Positions 1 to 7,565 of a stretch of 64,000 nt of DNA are shown piece after piece. Within the stretch, counting starts at the first letter, position 1. Each line of letters opens with the position of its first letter. The DNA lies in the NCBI RefSeq assembly GCF_039541855.1, contig NZ_BAABHA010000010.1, positions 62,001-126,000 of the forward strand, in the 5' to 3' direction. The position numbers and the translations under genes were made by a program. The notes beneath the pieces were generated by a model, which did not search any database, was not told where the DNA came from, and saw only the letters and a list, made by a program, of their open reading frames with translations. The stretch comes from Solirubrum koreensis (GTDB lineage: Bacteria > Bacteroidota > Bacteroidia > Cytophagales > Hymenobacteraceae).

Positions 1-318
1 TTCGGTGGCGAAACCCCGGCCCCAGTAAGCCGGGAAATACCTGTAGCCGACTTCGATGTGGCCCGAGGTTTCGAGGTGCTTGAGCACCTGAACGCCCACG
101 AAGGCGCCGGTGCTTTTCTCGATGATGGCCCAGCGGCCGAGGCCGGGGAACCGCTCGTAATTGGTCAGGATTTCCTCTACGTACTCGCGGGCACCCTCGT
201 AAGTGCGCGGCGGAATGATGTAGCGCATCACGTCAGGGTCGGAGTCGAGGCGAAACACGGTATCGAGGTCGTCGAGCGTGATAGGGCGCAGGGCGAGGCG
301 GTCGGTTTGGGGCAGCAT
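1..318 (-). CDS. GNAT family N-acetyltransferase (partial, runs off window start)
   Basis: This is the N-terminal 106 codons of a RimJ/RimL-like GNAT acetyltransferase, cut by the window edge. The translation begins MLPQTDRLALRPIT and includes the acetyl-CoA fold elements GLGRWAIIEKSTGAFVG and EVGYRYFPAYWGRGFAT. It closely resembles the GNAT encoded at 643-1170, so the two are probably tandem paralogues. Its ATG shares one base with the stop of the preceding gene (TGATG at 316-320), which implies translational coupling. The family acetylates amino groups of proteins or small molecules; the substrate cannot be told here. Confidence 0.85.
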   Translation of the reverse strand, partial: MLPQTDRLALRPITLDDLDTVFRLDSDPDVMRYIIPPRTYEGAREYVEEILTNYERFPGLGRWAIIEKSTGAFVGVQVLKHLETSGHIEVGYRYFPAYWGRGFATE

Positions 319-632
319 CAGGCGAGGTTGTAAACGGCGGCCCAAGTGTCGGAAAGCCAGATTTCGGTGCCGGCGGGCAACTCGGTTACGGCGTCGGAAG
401 CCAGGAGCAGGACGTACTCGGCGCGGTCGGCAGCGGCGTCGGGGCCGCGGTGCAGCTCTTCGATGGTGGCGGGCACGGTTAAGGATCCGGCGGCGAGGTG
501 CAGCTCCACTTCCAGGTTGGCGTGAATGGGAAAGCGGCGCAGGCTGGTTTCGTGGGCGCTGGAAATGGCCAGCAAGCCCAGGCCGGGCAGGTGCAGGCTG
601 GTTTCCACCACTAGCAGGAGCTGACTGGGCAT
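318..632 (-). CDS. hypothetical protein between two GNAT genes
   Basis: A 104-residue protein that I do not recognise. It starts MPSQLLLVVETSLHLPGLG and ends TWAAVYNLA. There is no signal peptide, membrane segment or obvious catalytic motif; the residues look like a compact alternating beta-strand domain. The ATG at 632 is preferred over upstream codons because those lie inside the preceding GNAT gene, whose stop is only about 10 bp upstream. The stop overlaps the start of the next GNAT gene by one base. The tight spacing makes this the middle gene of a three-gene operon, so a role tied to the acetyltransferases is possible but unproven. Confidence 0.65.
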   Translation of the reverse strand: MPSQLLLVVETSLHLPGLGLLAISSAHETSLRRFPIHANLEVELHLAAGSLTVPATIEELHRGPDAAADRAEYVLLLASDAVTELPAGTEIWLSDTWAAVYNLA

Positions 633-642
633 GGCGCGGGCG

Positions 643-1170
643 TTATTGCGGCGCGACTGAGGCCGCGGCGGGGTTATCGAGGGCGTAAAAGCGTTGCTCG
701 GCGCCGTAGAAGTGCGCCATGCGCTGGAAACGCAGCCCACATTTTTCGAGCACGCGCTGGGAATCCACGTTCTCGGGCGACGTAACGCCCACTACGCGGG
801 GAAGCTGCAACTGCTCGAAGCCGTAGCGCACCAGGGCGCGGCCCATTTCGGTGGCGTAACCGCGGCCCCAGTAGGCAGGCAGCAGGCGGTAGCCCAACTC
901 AATGTGCTCGGTGTTTTCGAGCGGTTTAAACAAGTGGATGCCCACTACCGCGCCGGTGGCTTTTTCCACGGTGAACCAGCGGCCCAAACCGGGCCAGCGG
1001 GTGTAGTCGGCGGCCATGTTGCGCAGGTATTCGCGCACCACTTCGGGGCTTCGCGGCGCGCCAATGTGGCGCATCACCTCGGGCTCGGTGTTAAGCAAGT
1101 AGTAGAGGTCGTAATCGGCCTCGGTAATGGGGCGCAGGGCCAGGCGGTCGGTTTCGGGCAGCTGGGGCAT
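643..1170 (-). CDS. GNAT family N-acetyltransferase (RimJ/RimL type)
   Basis: A 175-residue acetyltransferase transferring acetyl from acetyl-CoA to an amino group. The start MPQLPETDRLALRPIT at 1170 is chosen because it aligns with the paralogue at 1-318. The acetyl-CoA pocket region is seen as GYRLLPAYWGRGYATEMG, followed by the typical VVGVTSPENVDSQRVLEKCGL segment, where the N-V-x-S-xx-V-L-E-K pattern is the family hallmark. It is first in a three-gene operon. A CACCTTTG element on the minus strand at 1224-1231 may be its -7 promoter box. The substrate is unknown. Confidence 0.88.
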   Translation of the reverse strand: MPQLPETDRLALRPITEADYDLYYLLNTEPEVMRHIGAPRSPEVVREYLRNMAADYTRWPGLGRWFTVEKATGAVVGIHLFKPLENTEHIELGYRLLPAYWGRGYATEMGRALVRYGFEQLQLPRVVGVTSPENVDSQRVLEKCGLRFQRMAHFYGAEQRFYALDNPAAASVAPQ

Positions 1171-1293
1171 GGGCAGTAAAGCTAGCACGCCGGGTCGCCA
1201 CATGCCAGCGGGCTGGGCCCGGCCAAAGGTGGGCTAACCCCAGCACAGGGGTTTCGTACTCCTGAGTTGTACCTACCCGCAACCAAAACTGCT

Positions 1294-1821
1294 ATGAACC
1301 CAACTCAATTAAGCCGCGAGCTGCGCACCGCCCGTACCCCCGATTTAAACCGCCGCCGTTGGATTATCGGCCTCTCGCTGCTGGGCGTGGCGCTGGGGCA
1401 AATTGTGACGCTCTACCAAACCGGCATTATCAAGCACTTACCCGACCCACCCGTAGGACCCTTCGATTCCGACAAAGTGGACGCCTCCGACTACGCCTAC
1501 AAACGCCTCGACACTCCCGACGCGGCCGGCATGATTATCACCTACGGCCTCACCACGGCCCTGGCAGCGGCCGGCGGCAAGGGCCGCGCCCTCAACAAGC
1601 CGTGGCTGCCCCTGGCCATGGGCGTTAAAATTTTCTCCGATGTACTGACCAACATGAAGCTGGCGCAGGAGGAATGGGCCGAAAACAAGGCTCTGTGTTT
1701 CTATTGCCAGCTGGCCAATGCGGCCTCTATAGCCTCGCTGGCCCTGGCCGTGCCGGAAGCCGTGCGGGCAGCGAAAAACTTGCAGAAGGGTACCGGTGCC
1801 AATAGCGTGGCGCAGGTGTAA
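1294..1821 (+). CDS. vitamin K epoxide reductase (VKOR)-like membrane protein
   Basis: A 175-residue membrane protein. Hydrophobic segments lie around residues 20-40 (IIGLSLLGVALGQIVTLYQ), 85-95 and 140-155. A C-x-x-C pair, Cys135-Phe-Tyr-Cys138 in ALCFYCQLAN, lies at the start of the last helix. This layout resembles VKOR-family thiol oxidoreductases, which use such a pair to drive disulfide formation in the envelope. The usual second loop cysteine pair is absent, so the protein may be a divergent or structural relative. The ATG at 1294 is preferred over an upstream TTG at 1267. It stands alone, divergent from the GNAT operon. Confidence 0.6.
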   Translation: MNPTQLSRELRTARTPDLNRRRWIIGLSLLGVALGQIVTLYQTGIIKHLPDPPVGPFDSDKVDASDYAYKRLDTPDAAGMIITYGLTTALAAAGGKGRALNKPWLPLAMGVKIFSDVLTNMKLAQEEWAENKALCFYCQLANAASIASLALAVPEAVRAAKNLQKGTGANSVAQV

Positions 1822-1937
1822 ATAGCCGAGCTATTTTGCATGTTGCGGCCCCGTCGCTGCCCCATGTGCGGGCCGGTCGGGGCTTTTCTCAACCGACTGC
1901 TACGGGTAAGCGAAAGGTGAACGAAACAGGTAAGCAC

Positions 1938-2519
1938 ATGCACTATCCATTCATTCAAAAGTTAGCGCAGCTGGTTGGTGTTCCATACCAAGACCCTGTT
2001 CTCAAAGAAAGAATGAAGCACGTCTCTATTCGAGGCCGCGTCGCGTTTTGTATTGTTTGTCTTGAAATTGCTATTCATAACTTGAAATTTTCCTCTCCAG
2101 CATCTAGGCACTTGTTAGCCAAATTGTGGGATTATGTTAGTAGCTGTCAGCTAGATATATGGCACGAAGAAATGGCGGAGTATTTACCCAGTTCTATCAT
2201 AGAGACGGAACGTTTCCAGGAAGAAGACTTCGATGATTTAAGCGAGTATAACTTTGGGCAGCTGCGTAATTGGTACCAGACCCTGCCCAAGGGTGTTGTA
2301 GATATGATTGAATGCATTTTCGTAGTTGGCACCGTCAACCTCTACGGAGAAATTACAGGTTACAGTACCGAAACGCTCAAGCCGACGATGAGGGTCGCAG
2401 GTTTAATGCAGCAACTCAAGCTACCGTTGCCGGAAATAGCCCGATTCGAAAAATCCGCGTTTGCCGATTTTGACGGCTGGGGAAAACAAGTCGATAAAAG
2501 CTTTTTTGCCTTGGGTTAG
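1938..2519 (+). CDS. hypothetical protein
   Basis: A 193-residue soluble protein of unknown function. It is probably mostly alpha-helical, with acidic stretches (ERFQEEDFDDLSEYNFGQL) and no signal peptide or recognised catalytic motif. The start could be ATG 1938 (MHYPFIQKLAQ) or a GTG at 1917. Codon use is less GC-rich than in its neighbours (for example tgtattgtttgtcttgaaat within 2049-2070), which may mean recent acquisition. It converges on the helicase gene that ends at 2536, with only 16 bp between the two stops. Confidence 0.55.
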   Translation: MHYPFIQKLAQLVGVPYQDPVLKERMKHVSIRGRVAFCIVCLEIAIHNLKFSSPASRHLLAKLWDYVSSCQLDIWHEEMAEYLPSSIIETERFQEEDFDDLSEYNFGQLRNWYQTLPKGVVDMIECIFVVGTVNLYGEITGYSTETLKPTMRVAGLMQQLKLPLPEIARFEKSAFADFDGWGKQVDKSFFALG

Positions 2520-2535
2520 CTCCCTTTATTAAGAG

Positions 2536-5500
2536 TCAGCACCCAAATTCCACCACTTCCTCCGTCTCAAAGTAATAGATAACCCCGCGCACATCGGCGT
2601 AGCCGAGGCGCTTGAACAGCTGCCCGTAGCGCTGCAGCAGCTCCTGGTGGCGGGGTTCGGGCGGGGGCACGCGGAAATCGAGCAGGGTAACGCGGCCCGG
2701 CGCCGGGCCTTCGTTCGGCTCGAACACAATGCGGTCGGGCTTGTAATCCTCGCGAGGGTGGCCGCCTACCAGAATCTCGCGCTCGGTTTCGGCAACCACG
2801 CCGGGGCTGAAGTAGTGGGCCATGCGCGGGTGGCGCACCACGCGGTGCAGCCGCTCCAGCAACTCGGGCTGCTCGCGCCGGCTCACCAGGCCCTCGGCCG
2901 TGAGCTGACCGGCTACGCGTACAGCATCGGTGGCCGTAATTACGCGCCGCAAAGCAAAGTGCAGCTTGCGGTTCCAGTCGCGTTGCCTTTCCTGCTCCGA
3001 GAAGTCAAATACCGTGGTGGCGTGGCGGCGCAGCCGCAGGCGTTGCTCCCAGTCGGCAGTATCCAGGTTGTGAAGGGCGAACAGGTTATCCGTGGTCAGC
3101 AGCGCCTTACTGGATTGCGGCGGCGCGGGGCTGCCCGGGCTCAGCACGTAGGTCAGCTGCTCGTCGTCCCACTGGCCGAGGTCGGAGAGGTAGCGGTGCA
3201 GCAGCTGCGCCACGTTGGTCGCCGGTGCCGTTTGGTCTTTTTTGCTGGCCGCGCCGTCGGGCCGTCGGCTGAGTATGTAAAGGCGGTGGCGCGGCCGGGT
3301 GAAGGCCACGTACAGCAGGTTCAGCGCTTCCACGAAGGTTTTTTCGCGCTCGGTGCTGTACTGCTCGGCCAGGGCGGTTTGGTTCAGGGCTTCGCGCTGC
3401 GTAACCACGGCCACGGGCGGCATGTCGGCAATGGGTCGGTCGTCCAGGTCGGGCAGGCGGCCCCAGAGGTACTCGCCGCGGCGCGGTTCCAGGCTCCAAT
3501 CAGCAAAGGGCACAATCACTACGCCGTAGGCCAGGCCCTTAGCCTTGTGCACGGTGGTGATGGTAATGGCGTCGCGGCCGGCCGGGGCGTTAATGCTCAG
3601 GTTGCTTTTGCGCTGGTCCCAGTAGGTGAGGAAGTTGCCCAGGTTATTGCCGAAGCGCAGGGAATATTCCAGCGTCAGATCGAGGAAGCGGAACAAGTAC
3701 TCGCTTTCCTCGCGGCGGTGCAGTAGCCCAAACAAGCCCATGAGCTTTTCGCTGAGCTCGTAGAGGTCGAGGTTGCCGGTTTGGCGTTCCTGCACGTCGT
3801 AGCCCAGGCGGCGCAGCTCGTCGAAGAAGGGGAGGGCGCGCTCTTCCTTGGCAATGGCGGCAATACGGCGGGCCCGAATGGGCGTGGGTGGCACGCCGCG
3901 CACCACTTTGTCTACCAGCAGCAAAGCTTCCACGCGCGCCAATGAATCGGCGGGTTGGTGGAGCACGCGCAAGATGGCCACCAGCAGGTTCACCACTTCG
4001 GCAAATTCCAGCGAGAGGGAGTCGGCCGAAATAATGTCGTAGCCGCGCTCCTTCAGAAACTTGGCCACGCGGCGGGACTGGTCGCGGCGGCGGCAGAGCA
4101 CGGCTACGTCTTGGGGGCGAAAACCATCGGCTATGGCCTGCTCAATGAATGCCAGCGTGAGGTAGAGCGTGCTTTCCTCGTAAGGCAGTGTGTCGGTGGG
4201 CAGGTGGCCGGGCAAGGGCTCATCGGCGTAACGGCCTTCGGCCGGATGGTAAAGGCGGGCGGGAGCCTCGGGCTGGGTGAACAGCAGCTCCACGTGGGCT
4301 GCCTCACCCCCCCGGCCCCCCTCTCCTAAGGGAGAGGGGGGAGTCTGTTCCTCTTGCTGGTGCTTGTTGAGGGCGCTTTCAATTTGGAGTAGCACTTGAG
4401 GCAAGGCGTTCAACACTTCCTCGTTACGAAAGCGCACTACCCGGAAGCCTCTTTGCTCAAGGTCATGGGTGCGTCCGGCGTCGTATTCAGCTTGCGACGC
4501 GGCATCGTGTACCGAGCCGTCTACCTCCACCACCAACCAGTGTTCTAGGTTGACAAAATCGACAATAACCCCGCCTAGGCTATGCTGACGACGAAACTTA
4601 TACCCGTTTAGCTGACGATTACGCAAGGCTTGCCACAGTGCGTCTTCAGCAGCGGTAGAATCCCGGCGCATCTCGCGGCTGAAATCACGAAGCTGTTTGT
4701 AGCTTTTTTCATCGGCCGTGTTCCAGTGCAGCGTTTCGTCATCATAACCAAGCTCACCAGGCTGTAGAATGCGTACGGTGTTAGAATGCTCCCCCTCTCC
4801 CCTAGGAGAGGGGGCCGGGGGGGGAGGCCCCGAGGGGCCGGGGGGTGAGGCTGGCCAGGTCTGCACAAACTCCGCGTCGTAAATGGCCTGCACGAGCGGC
4901 AACTGCGGGTGTCCCTGGCTAACGTGGGTGAAAAAGTCGTTGTTAAACTGAATGATTTGCGGGCCCGAGCGGAAGTTGGTTTGCAGCGAAGCCGGCTCCA
5001 GGGCCTGTTCCAGGGTGAAGTAACGTCCCGCCAGCAGGTCGCGGGTTTCCTCGTCCTGGGCTCGGTCAATCAGCGGCTGAGTTTGGCCTTGGTAGAGGCG
5101 CAGAATCTGCTCCATTTCGCCGCCGCGCCAGCGGTAAATGGCCTGCTTGGCGTCGCCCACGGCCAGGCTAAGGTTGCCGTTGGCCACGGCGTTTTCCACC
5201 AGCGGCAGCAGGTTGTTCCACTGCAGCTCCGAGGTGTCCTGGAACTCATCAATCAGCAAATGTTGGTACCGCTCGCCCAGCCGCTCGTACAAGAACGGCA
5301 CCGGCTCGCGCAGCACAATGCTGGCCAGCCGGCGGTTGAATTCACCAATGAGCACCACGTTGCGCTCCTGGCTTACCTGTTGCACCGCTTTGCTCAGCTC
5401 ACTCAGCAACGACACGTGAAACAGGTGCGGCAGCAGGCCTTCTATTAATATGTATTGGCTCAGAAAGCGCAGCCGCACCAGCGTCAACTCTTCGAAAGCT

Positions 5501-6486
5501 TCCTGCAACATGGGCTGCACGGCTTCTACGCGGCTTTTGTGCGGTTCTTTCTTACCGGTAGTGCTGCTCCACACGCCACTTTCGGCTACCTTTTGGGCAG
5601 TGGCCGTGGGCGTATCGCCGTCTTCCAGCCAGCGGTGCCAGTTCTTGAAGTGCGTGTACACACCCCGCTCGCCGCCGGCCAGCAAATCGGGCGTTACGCC
5701 GTGCTCGTCCAGCGCCGCCAGGGCGCGGTCGGCAATTCCTTTTACCAGCGCATCCAGTTCCTCGCGCTTCTGCTTGAGCGTGCGGTGCAGCACCCGAAAC
5801 TCCTTCAGCTCCATTTGCTGCAGCTGCGCCACGGCCTCGTGCACCGATTCGTTGAGCAGGAATTTGCCGAAGCGCATCAGTTCATCGGGCAGGGTGTTCC
5901 AGCTGCGGCCTTCCTCGGCCTTGCTCAGGGCGTACTCCTGCAGGGTGCGCGTCAGAATCTGGTTTTCTTGGCCGCGGTTCACCTTGTCTAGCAGCAAGGC
6001 CACCGCCGCGTGCAGCACCGATTCGTCGTCGAGCTCTACCTCAAATGCGGCCGGCAAACCTAGCTCCCGGGTAAAAGCCTGCACCACGCGTTGCACAAAG
6101 GAATCGATGGTGCTAACGGCGAAATCGGCGTAGTGGTAAAGCACCAGCCGAAAGGTACGGGCGGCGCGGGTGCGCAGCAGGTTCTGGCGCTGCTCGGGCG
6201 TATCCAGCACGCGCGGCAATAGGCCGTCGGTAGCCATTTCTTCGGCTAGTTCGGCCAGCAGGGCCTCGGCTTTGGTATCGGTGCCGGGGTTAGCGAAACC
6301 GCGCAGCGCGCCCACAATGCGCTCCTTCATTTCGGCCGCAGCGGCGTTGGTGAAGGTTATGGCCAGCACCGTTTTGTAGTAGTCAGGCTCGTCGGAGCCC
6401 AAGGCCAGCCGCAGGTACTCTTTGGTAAGCTGATAGGTTTTGCCGGAGCCGGCCGAAGCCGAATAAATGCGGAAGGTATTGGGCAT
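2536..6486 (-). CDS. UvrD/AddA (RecB-like) helicase-nuclease with in-frame DUF559 insertion
   Basis: A 1316-residue SF1A DNA helicase of the AddA/RecB type, expected to process double-strand breaks for recombination. Motifs in order: Walker A SASAGSGKT (9-17), Ia AITFTNAAAAEMKERI, II LLIDEFQDTSE (about 410), III VGDAKQAIYRWRGG (about 445), IV NFRSGPQIIQFNN (about 507), V TITTVHKAKGLAYG (about 980) and VI YVAFTRPRHRLYIL (about 1058). The C-terminus resembles the AddA nuclease (KPDRIV, LLDFRV, then a Q-L-x-R-Y-like helix), but the usual Asp-Tyr/Phe-Lys is Asp-Phe-Arg. Residues about 545-729 are foreign to the family: a DUF559 domain flanked by Pro/Gly-rich repeat-encoded linkers. Without them the protein would be about 1132 residues. 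No AddB/RecC-like partner is nearby. Confidence 0.9.
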   Translation of the reverse strand: MPNTFRIYSASAGSGKTYQLTKEYLRLALGSDEPDYYKTVLAITFTNAAAAEMKERIVGALRGFANPGTDTKAEALLAELAEEMATDGLLPRVLDTPEQRQNLLRTRAARTFRLVLYHYADFAVSTIDSFVQRVVQAFTRELGLPAAFEVELDDESVLHAAVALLLDKVNRGQENQILTRTLQEYALSKAEEGRSWNTLPDELMRFGKFLLNESVHEAVAQLQQMELKEFRVLHRTLKQKREELDALVKGIADRALAALDEHGVTPDLLAGGERGVYTHFKNWHRWLEDGDTPTATAQKVAESGVWSSTTGKKEPHKSRVEAVQPMLQEAFEELTLVRLRFLSQYILIEGLLPHLFHVSLLSELSKAVQQVSQERNVVLIGEFNRRLASIVLREPVPFLYERLGERYQHLLIDEFQDTSELQWNNLLPLVENAVANGNLSLAVGDAKQAIYRWRGGEMEQILRLYQGQTQPLIDRAQDEETRDLLAGRYFTLEQALEPASLQTNFRSGPQIIQFNNDFFTHVSQGHPQLPLVQAIYDAEFVQTWPASPPGPSGPPPPAPSPRGEGEHSNTVRILQPGELGYDDETLHWNTADEKSYKQLRDFSREMRRDSTAAEDALWQALRNRQLNGYKFRRQHSLGGVIVDFVNLEHWLVVEVDGSVHDAASQAEYDAGRTHDLEQRGFRVVRFRNEEVLNALPQVLLQIESALNKHQQEEQTPPSPLGEGGRGGEAAHVELLFTQPEAPARLYHPAEGRYADEPLPGHLPTDTLPYEESTLYLTLAFIEQAIADGFRPQDVAVLCRRRDQSRRVAKFLKERGYDIISADSLSLEFAEVVNLLVAILRVLHQPADSLARVEALLLVDKVVRGVPPTPIRARRIAAIAKEERALPFFDELRRLGYDVQERQTGNLDLYELSEKLMGLFGLLHRREESEYLFRFLDLTLEYSLRFGNNLGNFLTYWDQRKSNLSINAPAGRDAITITTVHKAKGLAYGVVIVPFADWSLEPRRGEYLWGRLPDLDDRPIADMPPVAVVTQREALNQTALAEQYSTEREKTFVEALNLLYVAFTRPRHRLYILSRRPDGAASKKDQTAPATNVAQLLHRYLSDLGQWDDEQLTYVLSPGSPAPPQSSKALLTTDNLFALHNLDTADWEQRLRLRRHATTVFDFSEQERQRDWNRKLHFALRRVITATDAVRVAGQLTAEGLVSRREQPELLERLHRVVRHPRMAHYFSPGVVAETEREILVGGHPREDYKPDRIVFEPNEGPAPGRVTLLDFRVPPPEPRHQELLQRYGQLFKRLGYADVRGVIYYFETEEVVEFGC
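4301..4341 (+). repeat. left terminal inverted repeat of DUF559 cassette
   Basis: C-rich repeat with an outer GCCTCACCCC block followed by an internal palindrome, CCCCCTCTCC-TAA-GGGAGAGGGGG, at about 4317-4340. It matches the right repeat in inverted orientation. Read in the helicase frame it encodes the linker PPSPLGEGGRGGEA. Confidence 0.8.
4791..4851 (-). repeat. right terminal inverted repeat of DUF559 cassette
   Basis: Inverted copy of the left repeat. It contains the palindrome CCCCCTCTCCCCTAGGAGAGGGGG-like at 4791-4814 and ends in GGTGAGGC at 4851. The outer 18-23 bp unit is tandemly duplicated (GGGGCCGGGGGG at 4811 and again at 4834), so this end is longer than the left one. In the helicase frame it encodes SPPGPSGPPPPAPSPRGEGE. 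Confidence 0.78.
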
Positions 6487-6557
6487 GTATGATGTAAGAA
6501 ACGCTTGACAGGCTAAAATTAAGTGCTAATTTGACGGCCTATCTACTTTATATTCTA

Positions 6558-7100
6558 ATGCATCGAAAGTTACTTGTAGGTACTATGTTGTTGCTGGCCC
6601 TGACCGGTATCATACTAGTTTGGCGCCGTCAACAAATACTCTGGACCGAGTTTGCTGAGCTGCAAGGGAGAGACTACCTTGATAGGAAATACGCTGAATT
6701 TGGCCGGGTAGGGAGTATGGATATCGTATTCCAAGACCCCAATACTGTTGATGCAGACAACAATTTCAGCTCTGAATACGTGGTCGGGATAAACTACTCA
6801 TGGAGTAAGCAGCGCTACGAGCACCTCGTTGGAGTATTTGATCTAGACCCAAGGAAAGAGGCAGCGTTTGTTCAGGCGGCGGCTGCTCATTATCAATCCG
6901 ATAGTACCCTTTTAGTTGTGATGTCGGCCATGGGAGATTCCACCGACGTAATGGTGGACCGCAAAACAAATCCCGCGAAACTTGATGATCTTCCCCCGGA
7001 ATTTTTCGAGTACATGATGTGGCGGAGGGAACGGGTAATCTTCTCCAATGGAACGTTAAAAACACGCTTACTGGAGGAAATGAACCAGCACATGTTTTAG
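6558..7100 (+). CDS. hypothetical membrane-anchored protein
   Basis: A 180-residue protein starting MHRKLLVGTMLLLALTGII, which is a single N-terminal membrane anchor or signal peptide followed by a soluble domain. I see no known motif; the domain is mixed alpha/beta with acidic character. The ATG at 6558 places the hydrophobic stretch directly after a basic N-terminus and is preferred over an upstream codon at 6531. It is divergent from the helicase gene (start 6486) and stands alone. Codon use is less GC-rich than in the surrounding genes. Function unknown. Confidence 0.6.
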   Translation: MHRKLLVGTMLLLALTGIILVWRRQQILWTEFAELQGRDYLDRKYAEFGRVGSMDIVFQDPNTVDADNNFSSEYVVGINYSWSKQRYEHLVGVFDLDPRKEAAFVQAAAAHYQSDSTLLVVMSAMGDSTDVMVDRKTNPAKLDDLPPEFFEYMMWRRERVIFSNGTLKTRLLEEMNQHMF

Positions 7101-7565
7101 CGGTAGCACTTGTCCAAATAAAGTGGGCGTTTATCGTACGCTCATGTAACTGGGGTAATGCTACTAAGGCAACTGTACCACTGATAAAATGACGCAGAGC
7201 AGCAACGCAGAAGTTACTTTCCGCTGATTCGCCGTTTTACAGGTTGTCCTAAGCCGCGACGGAAGGAGGTCCTGCTTTCTGCGGGAGGGCGGCGAAGCAC
7301 CTAAAGGGGCCTTTGCGGAATTCGTGTTTGCCGAGCGAAAAAAGGGCTTCTGGCGGCTAACCAAACGAATGGCATGGTGGCTGACTTGGTGGGCGTATCT
7401 GACAGCTAGTCTGGTGTTTATGGTGTTTCTGGCAATGTAAATGTTTGCATTTGCCACAAAAACCACACCTTAAACCCTTAATCTGAGCCGTTGAAACCTG
7501 GGCAAAAGCAGACCAGTAAAAAGTACCCTCCGTTCTTTTTCTAACCTTCTTTTTCCCAAAACATC
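7101..7565. other. intergenic region with a possible gene remnant
   Basis: No complete gene is supported in this 465-bp stretch. One plus-strand frame is open from 7228 to the stop at 7438-7440 without a convincing start; its end reads as a protein-like Trp-rich hydrophobic tail (ERKKGFWRLTKR, then MAWWLTWWAYL) encoded at 7330-7440. This may be the tail of a decayed gene. The last 100 bp are AT-rich and probably hold the promoter of the repeat protein that starts at 7566. Confidence 0.4.

Larger units (their letters stand above)
4297..4853 (-). mobile_element. DUF559-encoding cassette with terminal inverted repeats inside the helicase gene
   Basis: The cassette is bounded by C-rich inverted repeats that both begin GCCTCACCCC at their outer edges (left from 4301 reading right, right from 4851 reading left). 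A perfect direct repeat GGCTG sits at each boundary (4297-4301 and 4849-4853). The distance between the direct repeats is 552 bp, exactly 184 codons, so the helicase frame is kept. Inside, in the same strand and frame, is a DUF559 (Vsr-like, PD-(D/E)XK-related) domain: SREMRRDSTAAEDALWQALR, then LNGYKFRRQHSLGG, then VIVDFV, LVVEVDGSVHD and FRVVRFRNEEVL. Putative catalytic residues are Glu of AED, Asp of VDF and Glu-x-Asp of VEVDG. Reading the direct repeats as a target duplication is inference. Confidence 0.75.

Noticed and set aside
7164..7466. Minus-strand 100-codon frame in the gap before the repeat protein
   Set aside because: No recognisable features, low protein-like composition, and it lies over the promoter region.
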